A stretch of DNA of 64,000 nt. Source: Hoeflea sp. YIM 152468 (GTDB lineage: Bacteria > Pseudomonadota > Alphaproteobacteria > Rhizobiales > Rhizobiaceae). The stretch is from the NCBI RefSeq assembly GCF_029210485.1, contig NZ_JARGET010000038.1:1-64000 (forward strand), written 5' to 3'. Each line of letters starts with the position of its first letter. Position 1 is the first letter of the stretch. This document shows positions 35,441 through 45,623 of the stretch, one piece after another. Both the position numbers and the translations under genes were made by a program. The notes under the pieces are model-generated. The model searched no databases, had not been told where the DNA came from, and saw only the letters and a list, made by a program, of their open reading frames with translations.

Positions 35441-36580
35441 ATGCGTCTATCATCGAAGAAATCGCCACTCACCTGGGCCATGCACATTTCGGTCGTGGTT
35501 CTTGTGGCGCTGTGGCTGTTTCCCACCGTCGGGCTGTTCGTCTCCTCGTTCCGGACCGCCGACCAGATTGCCAACACCGGCTGGTGGAATGCGCTGTTCA
35601 CCCAGGAACGGCAAGCGCCGGCGATCCGCATTTCCGGCGACGAGAGCGTTGTCGATGGCGAATTCGTCATTGCCGGCAACCTGTTCGACAGCGACAAGGT
35701 CGAAATCAGCAAATGGGGCACAAGCTCGCGTGCGCCCAACGCCTTTGTCCCGGGCGATGTTGTCGATGTTGGCGACGGCGCCAGCCTGACCGTCGCCGCC
35801 GATGGCGGCTTCCGCCTCTCCGGGCCTGAGAGCTTTGGCGACAGCCGCTTGCCCCGCGTGTTCACCACCGCCACCGCACCGCCGGAATTCACGTTGCAGA
35901 ACTACCGCTTCGTGCTGTTTGATCCCGGCAACCGCGAGGGCATGGCCAAGGCCTTCTTCAACACCCTGACGGTGACCATTCCCGCCACCATCATCCCCAT
36001 CGTCATTGCCGCCTTCGCCGCATACGCGCTGGCCTGGATGCGCTTTCCCGGCCGCGCGCTGCTGATTGCCGCCGTCGTCGGCCTGCTGGTGGTGCCGCTG
36101 CAACTGGCGCTGATCCCGCTCCTGCGGCTGCACAACGACATCGGCATCGGCAAGGGCTATCTCGGGGTCTGGCTGGCCCATACCGGCTTCGGCCTGCCGC
36201 TGGCGATCTATCTCTTGCGCAACTACATGGTCGGCCTGCCGCGCGACATCATCGAGAACGCCCGCGTCGACGGCGCCACCGATTTCCAGATCTTCGTCAA
36301 GATCATCCTGCCCTTGTCGTTTCCCGCGCTGGCCTCCTTTGCCATATTCCAGTTCCTGTGGACCTGGAACGATCTGCTGGTGGCGCTGGTCTTCCTGATC
36401 GATTCCACTGGCGAGACCACGGTGATGACCAAGCAGATTGTCGAACTGCTCGGCACCCGCGGCGGCAACTGGGAAATCCTTGCAACCTCGGCTTTCGTGT
36501 CGATCGCGGTCCCGCTGGTGGTGTTTTTCGCCATGCAGAAATATCTCGTGCGCGGCCTGCTGGCCGGGTCAGTGAAGTAA
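35441..36580 (+). CDS. aglG: alpha-glucoside ABC transporter permease AglG
   Basis: A 379-residue second permease. One N-terminal membrane helix (~12-35) is followed by a ~90-residue soluble periplasmic insertion (about residues 48-145) found in AglG proteins but not in most MalG-type permeases. The remaining five helices contain the EAA motif GLPRDIIENARVDGATDFQI. Length and insertion match the family. It follows aglF by 12 bp and precedes aglA by 10 bp. Confidence 0.95.
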   Translation: MRLSSKKSPLTWAMHISVVVLVALWLFPTVGLFVSSFRTADQIANTGWWNALFTQERQAPAIRISGDESVVDGEFVIAGNLFDSDKVEISKWGTSSRAPNAFVPGDVVDVGDGASLTVAADGGFRLSGPESFGDSRLPRVFTTATAPPEFTLQNYRFVLFDPGNREGMAKAFFNTLTVTIPATIIPIVIAAFAAYALAWMRFPGRALLIAAVVGLLVVPLQLALIPLLRLHNDIGIGKGYLGVWLAHTGFGLPLAIYLLRNYMVGLPRDIIENARVDGATDFQIFVKIILPLSFPALASFAIFQFLWTWNDLLVALVFLIDSTGETTVMTKQIVELLGTRGGNWEILATSAFVSIAVPLVVFFAMQKYLVRGLLAGSVK

Positions 36581-36590
36581 CGGAGTTCGA

Positions 36591-38267
36591 ATGAAAACCA
36601 TGACGCTCGCCGGCAAGAAGCTGCAGACCGGCGCCGAAAACCAGCCTGATTCCGATTGGTGGCGCGGCGGCGTGATCTATCAGGTCTATCCACGCTCGTA
36701 TCAGGACACCAGCGGCGACGGCGTCGGCGATCTCAACGGCATAGCCCAGCGGATCGGCTACATTGCCTCGCTGGGCGTCGATGCGGTCTGGATCTCGCCA
36801 TTCTTCACCTCGCCGATGAAGGATTTCGGCTACGACGTCTCGGATTACACCAATGTCGATCCGATGTTCGGCACCCTGGCTGACTTCGATTATCTCATCA
36901 AGGTGGCTCATGAGCACGGCATCCGCGTCATCATCGATCTGGTGCTTTCGCACACCTCCGATCAGCATCCCTGGTTCATTGAGAGCAGGATGGACCGCGT
37001 CAATCCGAAGGCCGACTGGTATGCCTGGGCCGATCCCAAGCCCGACGGCACCCCGCCCAACAACTGGTTGTCGATCTTTGGCGGATCGGCCTGGCAATGG
37101 GACGGCAAGCGCGAACAGTATTATCTGCACAATTTTCTCACCAGCCAGCCGGATCTGAATTTCCACAATCTGGAAGTTCAGGCCGCGTTGCTCGATGTTG
37201 CCCGCTTCTGGCTGGATCGCGGCGTCGACGGATTTCGCCTCGACACCATCAACTTCTTTTTCCATGACAAGGACTTGCGCGACAACCCGCCGCTGGCGAA
37301 GGACTTGCGCAACGACACCATCGCGCCAGCGGTCAATCCCTACAATCATCAGCTTCATGTCTATGACAAGAACCGTCCGGAAAACATCGGGTTTCTGCAA
37401 ATGTTCCGCTCGGTGCTGGATGAATATCCCGGGACCACCGCCGTGGGCGAGGTTGGCGATGCGCAGATCGGGCTGCAGATCGTCGCCGACTACACGTCCG
37501 GCCATGACAAGATGCACATGTGCTACGCCTTCGAGTTTCTCGCCAATGCCCCGATTACCGTCAAGCGGGTCCGCACCGTCCTGTCCGATTTCATGGCCGC
37601 TGCACCCGAAGGCTGGGCCTGCTGGGCCTTTTCCAACCATGATGTCGTCCGCCACGCCACCCGCTGGAGCGGCGGCACCGTCGATTCCGACCGCTACCTG
37701 CGGCTTCTGGTCGGCGTGCTCTTGTCGCTGCGCGGCTCGGTTTGTCTTTATCAGGGCGAGGAACTCGGCCTCACCGAAGCCGACCTCGCCTTCGAAGACC
37801 TGCGCGATCCCTACGGCATCCAGTTCTGGCCTGATTTCAAGGGCCGCGATGGGTGCCGCACGCCGATGGTCTGGTCCGAGCATGACCAATGTGCCGGCTT
37901 CACCAGCGGCGAGCCCTGGCTGCCGATCCCGCCCGAGCATCGCCAGCTTGCGGTCGATGCGCAGGATCATGTCCAGGCCTCGATGCTTAATCATTACCGC
38001 CACTTTCTGGCCTTTCGCCGGGCGCACCGGCCTCTGGTCAAGGGCGCACTCGAATTTGCCGAAACCGGTGACGCTGTGCTCTCGATGATCCGCCGCGACG
38101 GCAACGAAGCGATTTTCTGCGCTTTCAACCTGAGTGAGGAAACCCAGATGATCGATTGCCCTCGAGGCGTGCTGGAACCGCTCGACGGGCATGGTTTCTC
38201 CGGGATCCTGCGTTCCGGAACAATCGAACTTGCGCCTTATGATGCTTTTTTCGCCAGGCTCGGGTGA
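36591..38267 (+). CDS. aglA: GH13 alpha-glucosidase AglA
   Basis: A 558-residue cytoplasmic enzyme that hydrolyses the imported alpha-glucosides to glucose. The catalytic (beta/alpha)8 barrel begins WWRGGVIYQVYPRSYQDTSG. All GH13 regions are present: DLVLSHTSDQHPWF; nucleophile Asp218 in DGFRLDTINF; acid/base Glu287 in AVGEVGD; transition-state Asp351 in FSNHDVVRH. The C-terminal beta domain is short. It lacks a signal peptide, fitting hydrolysis after transport. Glucose produced here can feed the Entner-Doudoroff genes at 41.5-45.6 kb. Confidence 0.96.
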   Translation: MKTMTLAGKKLQTGAENQPDSDWWRGGVIYQVYPRSYQDTSGDGVGDLNGIAQRIGYIASLGVDAVWISPFFTSPMKDFGYDVSDYTNVDPMFGTLADFDYLIKVAHEHGIRVIIDLVLSHTSDQHPWFIESRMDRVNPKADWYAWADPKPDGTPPNNWLSIFGGSAWQWDGKREQYYLHNFLTSQPDLNFHNLEVQAALLDVARFWLDRGVDGFRLDTINFFFHDKDLRDNPPLAKDLRNDTIAPAVNPYNHQLHVYDKNRPENIGFLQMFRSVLDEYPGTTAVGEVGDAQIGLQIVADYTSGHDKMHMCYAFEFLANAPITVKRVRTVLSDFMAAAPEGWACWAFSNHDVVRHATRWSGGTVDSDRYLRLLVGVLLSLRGSVCLYQGEELGLTEADLAFEDLRDPYGIQFWPDFKGRDGCRTPMVWSEHDQCAGFTSGEPWLPIPPEHRQLAVDAQDHVQASMLNHYRHFLAFRRAHRPLVKGALEFAETGDAVLSMIRRDGNEAIFCAFNLSEETQMIDCPRGVLEPLDGHGFSGILRSGTIELAPYDAFFARLG

Positions 38268-38297
38268 AGCAATGACGGACGCGACAGGGAGGGACCT

Positions 38298-39386
38298 ATG
38301 GCTGGCTTGAAACTCAGGGATCTGAAGAAATCCTACGGCAATGTCGAGGTGATACACGGGGTCGATCTGGATATCGCGCAGGGCGAATTCATCGTCTTTG
38401 TCGGCCCGTCCGGTTGCGGCAAGTCGACACTTCTCAGGATGATTGCCGGACTTGAGGAGATTACCGGCGGCACGCTGGAAATCGACGGCATGGTGGTCAA
38501 TGACGTGCCGCCGTCCAAGCGCGGCATCGCCATGGTGTTTCAGTCCTATGCGCTCTACCCGCACATGACCGTCTACGACAACATGGCCTTCGGCATGCGC
38601 ATCGCCCGGGAATCCTCCGAGGAGATCGATCGCCGCGTCAAGGCCGCTGCCGACATGCTGCAACTGACGGACTATCTTGACCGCCTGCCCAAGGCCCTGT
38701 CCGGCGGCCAGCGCCAGCGTGTTGCCATCGGCCGCGCCATCTGCCGCGATCCCAAGGTATTTTTGTTCGATGAGCCGCTGTCCAATCTCGATGCTGCGCT
38801 GCGCGTCGCCACCCGCATCGAGATCGCCCGGCTCAACGAATCCATGCCCGACACCACCATGATCTACGTCACCCACGACCAGATCGAGGCGATGACGCTG
38901 GCCGACCGGATCGTGGTGCTGTCGGCCGGCTATATCGAGCAGGTCGGCCCGCCGATGGAACTCTATGACCGGCCAAGGAACCTGTTCGTCGCCCGCTTCA
39001 TCGGCTCTCCGGCCATGAACATCATCCCCGCCAGCATCAGCCAGGCCGGGGCCAGTGCAACGGTCATCCTGTCTGGCGGAAAATCGGTGGCAACCGGCAT
39101 CCCCGTGGCCGACAGTGAGACCGGCAGACAGGTCTCGTTCGGCGTCCGGCCCGAAGATCTTGCCATCTCCACCGGCGAGGATTTCCTGTTTGAAGGCAAG
39201 GTGTCGATTGTCGAGGCGCTGGGCGAGGTCACGCTGCTCTATATCGAGGGCCTGACAGAGCACGAGCCGATTATTGCCAAGCTGCCGGGCCATCTGAAGA
39301 TCAACCGCGGCGACACGGTGCGCTTCAAGGCCGATCAGGCCAAGCTGCATCTGTTTGATGCGGATGGAAATTCCTACAGGCACTAA
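38298..39386 (+). CDS. aglK: alpha-glucoside ABC transporter ATPase AglK
   Basis: A 362-residue MalK/MsmX-type ATPase. Walker A is GPSGCGKST (residues 36-44), the signature is LSGGQRQR, Walker B is VFLFDEPLSNLD and the switch His is in YVTHDQIEAMTL. The C-terminal TOBE/OB domain contains SFGVRPEDLAIS. It energises AglEFG. It is the last gene of the operon, with a terminator at 39415. Confidence 0.97.
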   Translation: MAGLKLRDLKKSYGNVEVIHGVDLDIAQGEFIVFVGPSGCGKSTLLRMIAGLEEITGGTLEIDGMVVNDVPPSKRGIAMVFQSYALYPHMTVYDNMAFGMRIARESSEEIDRRVKAAADMLQLTDYLDRLPKALSGGQRQRVAIGRAICRDPKVFLFDEPLSNLDAALRVATRIEIARLNESMPDTTMIYVTHDQIEAMTLADRIVVLSAGYIEQVGPPMELYDRPRNLFVARFIGSPAMNIIPASISQAGASATVILSGGKSVATGIPVADSETGRQVSFGVRPEDLAISTGEDFLFEGKVSIVEALGEVTLLYIEGLTEHEPIIAKLPGHLKINRGDTVRFKADQAKLHLFDADGNSYRH

Positions 39387-39414
39387 GCTCATCGCCTCGC
39401 CTCCTCAACGCAAG

Positions 39415-39442
39415 AAGCCCCGTCCTTTCGGACGAGGCTTTT
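39415..39442 (+). terminator. rho-independent terminator of the agl operon
   Basis: AAGCCCCGTCC (39415-39425), loop TTTC, GGACGAGGCTT (39430-39440), ten of eleven positions paired, followed by TT. It lies 28 bp after the aglK stop. Confidence 0.85.
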
Positions 39443-39633
39443 GCGCGGGATCCCGGGTGCCTGACGGAGGGTGAGGCGCCGCGGGGTCGCGGGGGGTCTT
39501 GAAGCCGTGGCGGGCAGGGGGAGGGCCGGCTTTGGCTTTAAGACCTGAGGGTCCGCAGACCCTTGGGGACAGGCAGACCGTCGGGAGACGGATGCGACCG
39601 GCTGGAGGACCCGGCCCCATCCATCAGGTGGTC

Positions 39634-39936
39634 TTAGCGGGCAAAGTTCGGCGAGCCGTCCTTGCCGGCGCGGTCGTAGCTGATCTGCTCGTTGGAGACG
39701 CCGCCGCCGGTCGAAGCCGTGGCGGTGTAGTCAATGCCGCCCTGGGGCGCTGCGAAGGTCGGCGAACCGTCCTTGCCGGCGCGGTCATAGCTGACCAGGT
39801 CGTTGGAAGTGCCGACTGCGTAAGCGGCGGTGCCCTGAGCGGCGGGAACGTCATAGGCGTCGAGTGCCGTGGTGTCGGCGAAGGCGCCGGTCGAGGCTGC
39901 GAGTGTCAGGCCGAGGGTGATGATGAGCTTGTTCAT
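39634..39936 (-). CDS. small secreted repeat protein, paralog 1 (function unknown)
   Basis: A 100-residue protein with a Sec signal (MNKLIITLGLTLAASTGAFA, residues 1-20), leaving about 80 exported residues. The mature part contains two copies of a short module, LVSYDRAGKDGSPTFA and QISYDRAGKDGSPNFA, joined by a conserved linker (PQGGIDYTATASTGG). No cysteine or membrane anchor is present, so it should be free in the periplasm or outside. I do not recognise the family. The start follows AAAGGA. The next gene (40135-40440) is a tandem copy with the same module. Confidence 0.75.
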   Translation of the reverse strand: MNKLIITLGLTLAASTGAFADTTALDAYDVPAAQGTAAYAVGTSNDLVSYDRAGKDGSPTFAAPQGGIDYTATASTGGGVSNEQISYDRAGKDGSPNFAR

Positions 39937-40134
39937 GAGACAATCCTTTCGGGATGGTTTTCGCGTCTTGGGAGGACAGCGTTGATGTGTTTGCTGTGTG
40001 GTTCGGGGTGACAATGGCTGGGCTTCGGAATGGTTCCGTGGCCCGTGACCGTCTTGTCATCACGGCTGCGTGATCAGAAGCGGCGGAGCGCAGGACCGGC
40101 CGGGAGTAAAACCGGCCCTGCATGGCGGCAGATG

Positions 40135-40440
40135 TTAGCGGGCAAAGACCGGCGAGCCGTCATTGCCGGCCCGGTCGTAGCGGATCTGCTCGTTGGAGAC
40201 GGTGCCGCCGGTCGACGCGGTTGCGGTGAAGTCGATGCCGCCCTGCGGCGCTGCAAAAGTCGGCGAACCGTCCTTGCCGGCGCGGTCATAGCTGACCAGG
40301 TCGTTGGAAGTGCCGCTTGTCGAGAGGGCGGCAGTGCCGTCATTGGCAGGAAAGACAAAGGCGTCGAGTGCCGTGGTCTGGGCCAAAGCGCCGGTCGCGG
40401 TTGCCAGTGTGAGGCCGAGGGCGATGATGAGCTTGTTCAT
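40135..40440 (-). CDS. small secreted repeat protein, paralog 2 (function unknown)
   Basis: A 101-residue protein built like its neighbour: signal peptide MNKLIIALGLTLATATGALA, then ALDAFVFPANDGTAALSTSG, then LVSYDRAGKDGSPTFA and QIRYDRAGNDGSPVFA separated by PQGGIDFTATASTGG. The stretch encoding the first module is nearly identical in DNA in both genes, while the region after the signal peptide differs more, suggesting recent duplication or gene conversion. Ribosome site AAAGGA. It is transcribed toward paralog 1 with 198 bp between them, so each may have its own promoter. Confidence 0.75.
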   Translation of the reverse strand: MNKLIIALGLTLATATGALAQTTALDAFVFPANDGTAALSTSGTSNDLVSYDRAGKDGSPTFAAPQGGIDFTATASTGGTVSNEQIRYDRAGNDGSPVFAR

Positions 40441-41098
40441 GGTCGTTTTCCTTTGAGGTGTGTGTGCAGTGATCGTGGTCTTGGTGTGAAGCGTGCGGCC
40501 CGTGTCTGGGTGGTCTGTCGTTTGGGCCGCGCCGTTCCGATGACCTGAAATTGGGGCTTCCACGGATGACTTGCGAATGACATCGATGTGACCGGGCTGA
40601 GCGGCGGCCGTGAGCAAAACCGGCAAAACTCCAGGTCAGTGGAAAAATGACATCGTGAATACAACGGTTTGCCTCATCATCGCGATCGTGAAGCGGCCAT
40701 CATTGTCAACGCCGGGCCACCTGCACCGTTCACAGATGCGGCTCTCGACCCGGTCCTTGGCCCCGGAATGCGGGGTTTGCGGTCTTGGCGATTTTCACCG
40801 CCGAACCGCCTTGATGCTGCACTGCGTGATGAAAGGCAGGCCGGTTCTCACGCGCGATCACGTGATCCGTGATCGCCGCTTACCGGAAGTGATCGAAGTT
40901 GGGACGATATCGGTCTGTCCGGGCCGTCGGGCCGGCGCAAAAAGCGATGCCCGGAAATCTGCGGCCGCGTCATTTTCTATTAAACCTTGGGGGCTAGAAT
41001 TGGTGTGGGGGGTAGAACTGGTGCACATGACTGAAGGGGAACGTGCCATGGCGATGATGGCTTCGGGGACGAACTATCTGCAAAAGGAAGAATCTTTC
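40441..41098. other. 658-bp intergenic region, no supported gene
   Basis: It separates the divergent small secreted protein and the PilZ-like gene. A plus-strand frame is open from 40610 into the PilZ-like gene, but its first ~160 codons have no ribosome site or family features and a composition unlike a protein. A T/A-rich spot at 40976-41010 just before the PilZ-like gene is a plausible promoter for it. I see no RNA gene or repeat. Confidence 0.5.
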
Positions 41099-41455
41099 AT
41101 GTACGACCGCGAGAAGCGGTTCCCAATGGAAGAAACCAGAAACCAGGCCCGCATCGAATACACCGAGAAAGGTGTGCTGCACATGGCGTCGCGCCGGTGC
41201 GAGGTGCTGGCCATTTCATTGAGCGGCGCCGTCCTCGGCATCGTCACCCAGTTCCATATTCCGCCGCAATTTTGCCTGGAAATCCCCGAGGCGCGGATTG
41301 CCAAGGTCGGCTGCGTGGTGATGCGGATCAACACCAACAACACCATCGAAGTTCGCTTTCTGCGAATGATGGCCGAACGCGAACTGAACCGGGTCTTTGT
41401 TTTCAGCACCCACCCGGCCCACCGTGACCGGGTGATGGATCTGCGCTCCTGGTAG
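41099..41455 (+). CDS. PilZ-like domain protein
   Basis: A 118-residue soluble protein. The layout fits a small PilZ domain: an Arg-containing N-terminal segment (FPMEETRNQARIEYTEKG), the strand with an S-x-x-G-like turn (CEVLAISLSGAVLGI), and the closing strands (VGCVVMRINTNNTIEVRFLR). PilZ proteins bind cyclic di-GMP and often modulate motility or exopolysaccharide, both encoded in this window. The classical RxxxR motif is imperfect here, so binding is uncertain. ATG 41099 follows AAAAGGAAG. Earlier in-frame ATGs lack a ribosome site. Confidence 0.6.
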   Translation: MYDREKRFPMEETRNQARIEYTEKGVLHMASRRCEVLAISLSGAVLGIVTQFHIPPQFCLEIPEARIAKVGCVVMRINTNNTIEVRFLRMMAERELNRVFVFSTHPAHRDRVMDLRSW

Positions 41456-41524
41456 CCAGCTTTGACCGCCACCTGCCGCTGCCTGCCCGTCCGGATCCTG
41501 CAATCCGCCAATCCGGGATGAGCT

Positions 41525-43342
41525 TCAATAGAGCGCGCTGGCGCCCTCGTCGGCGGTTCCGGCAGTCTCGCGGAAGCGGGCAAACAGATCGCGGCCCATA
41601 CCCCATTCATTGTGGCTCAGATCGGCCTCAGCGGCGGGCCGCCCGGCAAACAGCTCCGCATCCACCAGCACCTCGAGCGTTCCCGCGATCGCATCCAGCC
41701 GGATCATGTCGCCGTTCTCAATCCGCGCGATCGGACCGCCATCCTTGGCTTCCGGCGTGACATGGATGGCGGCGGGCACCTTGCCCGAAGCCCCCGACAT
41801 GCGGCCATCCGTGACCAGGGCAACCTTTTGACCACGGTCCTGCAGCACACCCAGCGGCGGGGTCATCTTGTGCAGCTCCGGCATGCCGTTGGCCTTGGGG
41901 CCCTGGAACCGGACCACGGCGATAAAATCACCGGTCAGCGTGCCCGCCTTGAATGCATCCTGCAGCTCGGCCTGGGTCTGAAACACCCGCGCCGGCGCCT
42001 CGATGATCTGCCGCTCCGGCTTGACCGCGGAAATCTTGATCACGGCCTTGCCCAGATTGCCGGTCAGCATCTTCAGCCCGCCATTGGGCTGGAACGGCTT
42101 GTCGGCCGTGGTCACCACCTTCGGATCGCCGCTGACCCTGGATATCGGTTCGCGCCTGACCTGGCCATTCTCGCCAAGCTTGGCTTCCACTGCATAGGCC
42201 GACAGCCCCTTGCCCCAGACCGTGCGCACCTCTTCGTGCAGCAGGCCGACCGACAGCAACTGGTCGATCATGAAGCCCAGACCACCGGCGGCATTGAAAT
42301 GGTTCACATCCGCCGGTCCGTTCGGATACACCCGCGCCAGCAGCGGCACCGCATCCGACAGCTCTGAAATATCTTCCCAGCTCAGGCGAATGCCAGCGGC
42401 CCGCGCCATGGCGACCAGATGCAGCGTGTGGTTGGTCGACCCGCCGGTGGCGTGCAGTCCGACCACGCCATTGACGATCGAGCGTTCGTCGATCATTTCC
42501 CCCACCGGGGTGAACTCGTTGCCGAGTGCGGTGATCGCCAGCGCCCGCTTGGCAGCCTCCGCAGTCAGCGCCTCTCTGAGCGGTGTGCCCGGATTGATGA
42601 ACGATGAGCCCGGCATGTGCAGCCCCATGATCTCCATCAGCATCTGGTTCGAATTGGCGGTGCCGTAGAAGGTGCAGGTGCCCGGCCCATGGTAGGATTT
42701 GGATTCGGCTTCGAGCAGCTCGGCCCGGCCGACCTTGCCCTCGGCATAAAGCTGGCGGATCCGCACCTTCTCGTCATTGGACAGACCCGTGGTCATCGGT
42801 CCCGCCGGAATGAATACCGCCGGCAGGTGCCCGAAGCTCAAGGCGGCAATCAGCAGGCCCGGCACGATCTTGTCGCAGACACCGAGATACACTGCTGCGT
42901 CAAACATGTTGTGCGACAGCCCGACCGCCGCCGACAGCGCGATCACATCCCGCGAAAACAGCGACAGTTCCATGCCCGGCTGGCCCTGGGTGACGCCATC
43001 GCACATGGCCGGCACGCCGCTGGCTACCTGCGCCACGCCGCCGGCGTCGCGCGCTGCCTTGCGGATCTGCTCCGGATAGGTCTCGAACGGCTGATGCGCC
43101 GAGAGCATGTCATTGTACGAGGTGATGATGCCCAGATTGGGCACCACGTCACCGGCCAGGTTGGCCTTGTCGGACGGGCCGCAGGCGGCAAAGCCATGCG
43201 CAAGGTTGCCGCAGGACAGGGTCGAGCGGTGAGGGCCTTTCTCCGCCATCTCGCGCAGCCGCGCCAGATAGGCCTCGCGGCTTGGCCTGGATCGCTCGAT
43301 GATCCGGCTGGTGACGGCTTTGATGCGGGGATCGACAGTCAT
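41525..43342 (-). CDS. edd: 6-phosphogluconate dehydratase Edd
   Basis: A 605-residue [4Fe-4S] dehydratase of the IlvD/Edd family converting 6-phosphogluconate to KDPG in the Entner-Doudoroff pathway. Family features are [80 protein letters not shown] and [20 protein letters not shown], with the cluster-binding Cys residues in place. ATG 43342 was chosen (AAGGA upstream). It is the third gene of a zwf-pgl-edd operon. The aldolase gene eda is not in the window. Confidence 0.97.
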   Translation of the reverse strand: MTVDPRIKAVTSRIIERSRPSREAYLARLREMAEKGPHRSTLSCGNLAHGFAACGPSDKANLAGDVVPNLGIITSYNDMLSAHQPFETYPEQIRKAARDAGGVAQVASGVPAMCDGVTQGQPGMELSLFSRDVIALSAAVGLSHNMFDAAVYLGVCDKIVPGLLIAALSFGHLPAVFIPAGPMTTGLSNDEKVRIRQLYAEGKVGRAELLEAESKSYHGPGTCTFYGTANSNQMLMEIMGLHMPGSSFINPGTPLREALTAEAAKRALAITALGNEFTPVGEMIDERSIVNGVVGLHATGGSTNHTLHLVAMARAAGIRLSWEDISELSDAVPLLARVYPNGPADVNHFNAAGGLGFMIDQLLSVGLLHEEVRTVWGKGLSAYAVEAKLGENGQVRREPISRVSGDPKVVTTADKPFQPNGGLKMLTGNLGKAVIKISAVKPERQIIEAPARVFQTQAELQDAFKAGTLTGDFIAVVRFQGPKANGMPELHKMTPPLGVLQDRGQKVALVTDGRMSGASGKVPAAIHVTPEAKDGGPIARIENGDMIRLDAIAGTLEVLVDAELFAGRPAAEADLSHNEWGMGRDLFARFRETAGTADEGASALY

Positions 43343-43402
43343 GGCTGGCATCCTTCTAGTCATAAGATAGGGTCGGCAGGGCGGCGAGGGGGCTGGTGTG
43401 TC

Positions 43403-44125
43403 TCAGGGCGCCCAGAAAAGCTCGACTGCGGTTCTGGCATGGCGCAACACCGCACGCACCGGCATCTCCGCGTCATCGCCCGCCTCGAGTGCGCGGGTCA
43501 GCACGCTGTGTTTCTCGTCTCCTTCCATATGGAGCACGATCAGGCCCGCGTCCACGATCCGTGGCAAGGTCAGCGTCAGCCTTGGCTCGCCGGCGCCCGG
43601 CGCCTCGATCGCCATCACGCTCTGGCCGCACGCCGGGTCGGTCACCGCGGCGAGCGTCGTGCCGCCGGGAAAGAACGAGGCCGTATGACCATCGGTTCCC
43701 ATTCCCAGCACCACCACATCAAGCGGCGGGGCCAGGGCATCGATCTTGCCGGCTGCTGCCGCTGCCATGGCCGTGGCGTCGCCAGGGCTGGAGTAGAGCG
43801 GCACGAAAGCCGCTTCCGCGGCGTGGTTTTGCAGCAGGAACAGGCTGGCCAGGCGATGGTTCGAGCGGTCGTTCGACGGCGGCACCATGCGTTCGTCGAC
43901 CAGTGTCACGGTGACCTTGTTCCAGGCGATCGGCAGATTGGACAGCGCGATGAAGAAGTTCTTCGGGGTGGTGCCGCCGGAGACGGCCAGCGTTGCCCGG
44001 CCGCGCGCCTCGATTGCCGCTGTCAGCGCACCGGCCACCCGGGCAGCCAGCGCGTTTGCCAGTTCGGCCCCATTGGCAAAACTGGTTCGCTTAAGATGGG
44101 TTTGCAATGGATCAGTCGGTCTCAT
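43403..44125 (-). CDS. pgl: 6-phosphogluconolactonase
   Basis: A 240-residue enzyme hydrolysing 6-phosphogluconolactone to 6-phosphogluconate. Motifs include ATLAVSGGTTPKNFFIALSN, VTLVDERMVPPSNDRSNHRL, VLGMGTDGHTASFFPG and the ELFWAP-type end. ATG 44125 follows GAAGGA and overlaps the zwf stop by 14 bases, so translation is coupled to zwf. Confidence 0.96.
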   Translation of the reverse strand: MRPTDPLQTHLKRTSFANGAELANALAARVAGALTAAIEARGRATLAVSGGTTPKNFFIALSNLPIAWNKVTVTLVDERMVPPSNDRSNHRLASLFLLQNHAAEAAFVPLYSSPGDATAMAAAAAGKIDALAPPLDVVVLGMGTDGHTASFFPGGTTLAAVTDPACGQSVMAIEAPGAGEPRLTLTLPRIVDAGLIVLHMEGDEKHSVLTRALEAGDDAEMPVRAVLRHARTAVELFWAP

Positions 44126-45587
44126 GCCAGGTCCTTCCGTCTCGTTCAATCAGTGCGATTGCCTGGCTCGGTCCCCAGGTGCCCGCCGTATAGGGCAGGA
44201 CCGGCTGGCCGGTTTCCGACCAGGCAGTCAGGATCGGATCGACCCATGACCAGGCCGCTTCAACCTCGTCGCGGCGCATGAACAGGGTCTGGTTGCAGCG
44301 GATCACATCGAGCAGCAATCGCTCGTAAGCGTCCGGATTGCGTTCGGCGAAGCTGTCGGCGAAGCTCATGTCGAGCGAGACATGCTTGAGCCGCATGCCA
44401 CCGGGGCCGGGATCCTTGATCATGATCCACTGCTTGACGCCCTCATCCGGCTGCAGCCGCATCACCAGCTTGTTGGCAGTGATCCGGCCGGCGGCCGAAT
44501 CGAAGATCGAATGCGGAATCGGCTTGAAGGCCACCACGATCTCGGAGATCCGCTCGCTCATCCGCTTTCCGGTCCTGAGGTAAAACGGCACGCCTGCCCA
44601 GCGCCAGTTGTTGATTTCCGCCTTGAGCGCAACAAAGGTTTCGGTGCTCGACACGCCGCCTTCAAGCTCTTCCAGATAGCCCTTCACCGGGCCGCCGGAC
44701 GAGGCGCCGGCCTTGTACTGGCCGCGCACCGTGACGGTGTCGGCATTGCTCTCGGTGATCGGTTTGAGCGAGCGCAGCACTTTGAGTTTCTCGTCACGCA
44801 CGGCTTCTGCATCCATCGTTGCCGGCGGCTCCATCGCCACCAGGCACAACAGTTGCATGATATGATTCTGCACCATGTCGCGCAGCGCACCGGCCTTGTC
44901 ATAATAACCGGCCCGGCCTTCAAGGCCAACGGATTCGGCCACGGTGATCTGCACATGGTCGATATGGGCGGAGTTCCACAGCGGCTCGTACAGCGCATTG
45001 GCGAACCGGAGCGCCATCAGGTTCTGCACCGTCTCCTTGCCCAGATAGTGGTCGATGCGGAAGATCTGTTCTTCATCGAAGACTTCGCCGATGGTCCGGT
45101 TCAGCATCCGCGCCGAGTGCAGATCCCGCCCGATCGGCTTTTCCACCACGATGCGGGTTTGCCCGGTGATCAGCCCGTTGGCGCGGATCCGCTCGGAAAT
45201 GTCGCCAAACAGCGCCGGTCCGACGGCAAGATAAAACGCCCTGACCCGGTCAGCCCCTTCCGCGAGGATCGCCGTGAGCTCCGGCCAGCCCCTGTCCGAC
45301 TTGGCGTCGACGGCGACGTAGAACAGCCGCGCCAGAAAACGCTCGATCTCGTCATTGTCATATTCCTGTGGCTTGAGGTGTAGCTTCAGCGCGTCCCGCG
45401 CAAACGCCCGGTAACCGTCATGGTCCATCTCCGCGCGCGAGGCGCCGATGATCCGGGTCGGGTCGGTCAGTTGCCCGGCAATCTGGCGGTGATACAGCGC
45501 CGGCAGCAGCTTGCGCTCGGCAAGATCGCCGGTGCCGCCGAAGACGACATAGTCGAAGGGATCGACCGGAATGATGATCTGGCTCAT
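44112..45587 (-). CDS. zwf: glucose-6-phosphate 1-dehydrogenase
   Basis: A 491-residue NADP-dependent enzyme opening the pentose-phosphate and Entner-Doudoroff routes. The nucleotide-binding start is [20 protein letters not shown], the active-site motif is [20 protein letters not shown] and [12 protein letters not shown] is present. ATG 45587 follows AGGATG. It heads the zwf-pgl-edd operon, with a perfect palindrome 37 bp upstream (45624-45639). In rhizobia this is the main glucose route, so it connects with AglA. Confidence 0.97.
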   Translation of the reverse strand: MSQIIIPVDPFDYVVFGGTGDLAERKLLPALYHRQIAGQLTDPTRIIGASRAEMDHDGYRAFARDALKLHLKPQEYDNDEIERFLARLFYVAVDAKSDRGWPELTAILAEGADRVRAFYLAVGPALFGDISERIRANGLITGQTRIVVEKPIGRDLHSARMLNRTIGEVFDEEQIFRIDHYLGKETVQNLMALRFANALYEPLWNSAHIDHVQITVAESVGLEGRAGYYDKAGALRDMVQNHIMQLLCLVAMEPPATMDAEAVRDEKLKVLRSLKPITESNADTVTVRGQYKAGASSGGPVKGYLEELEGGVSSTETFVALKAEINNWRWAGVPFYLRTGKRMSERISEIVVAFKPIPHSIFDSAAGRITANKLVMRLQPDEGVKQWIMIKDPGPGGMRLKHVSLDMSFADSFAERNPDAYERLLLDVIRCNQTLFMRRDEVEAAWSWVDPILTAWSETGQPVLPYTAGTWGPSQAIALIERDGRTWHETD

Positions 45588-45623
45588 GGGGTGCATCCTG
45601 TCCGTGAACGGTGCCTTTTCATA

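Noticed and set aside
36303-39392. 1029-codon minus-strand frame across aglG-aglA-aglK
   Set aside because: Spans three well-identified genes on the other strand; sequence is typical antisense GC-bias product.
40610-41098. Extended N terminus of the PilZ-like protein
   Set aside because: About 160 codons with no domain or ribosome site; AAAAGGAAG directly precedes ATG 41099.
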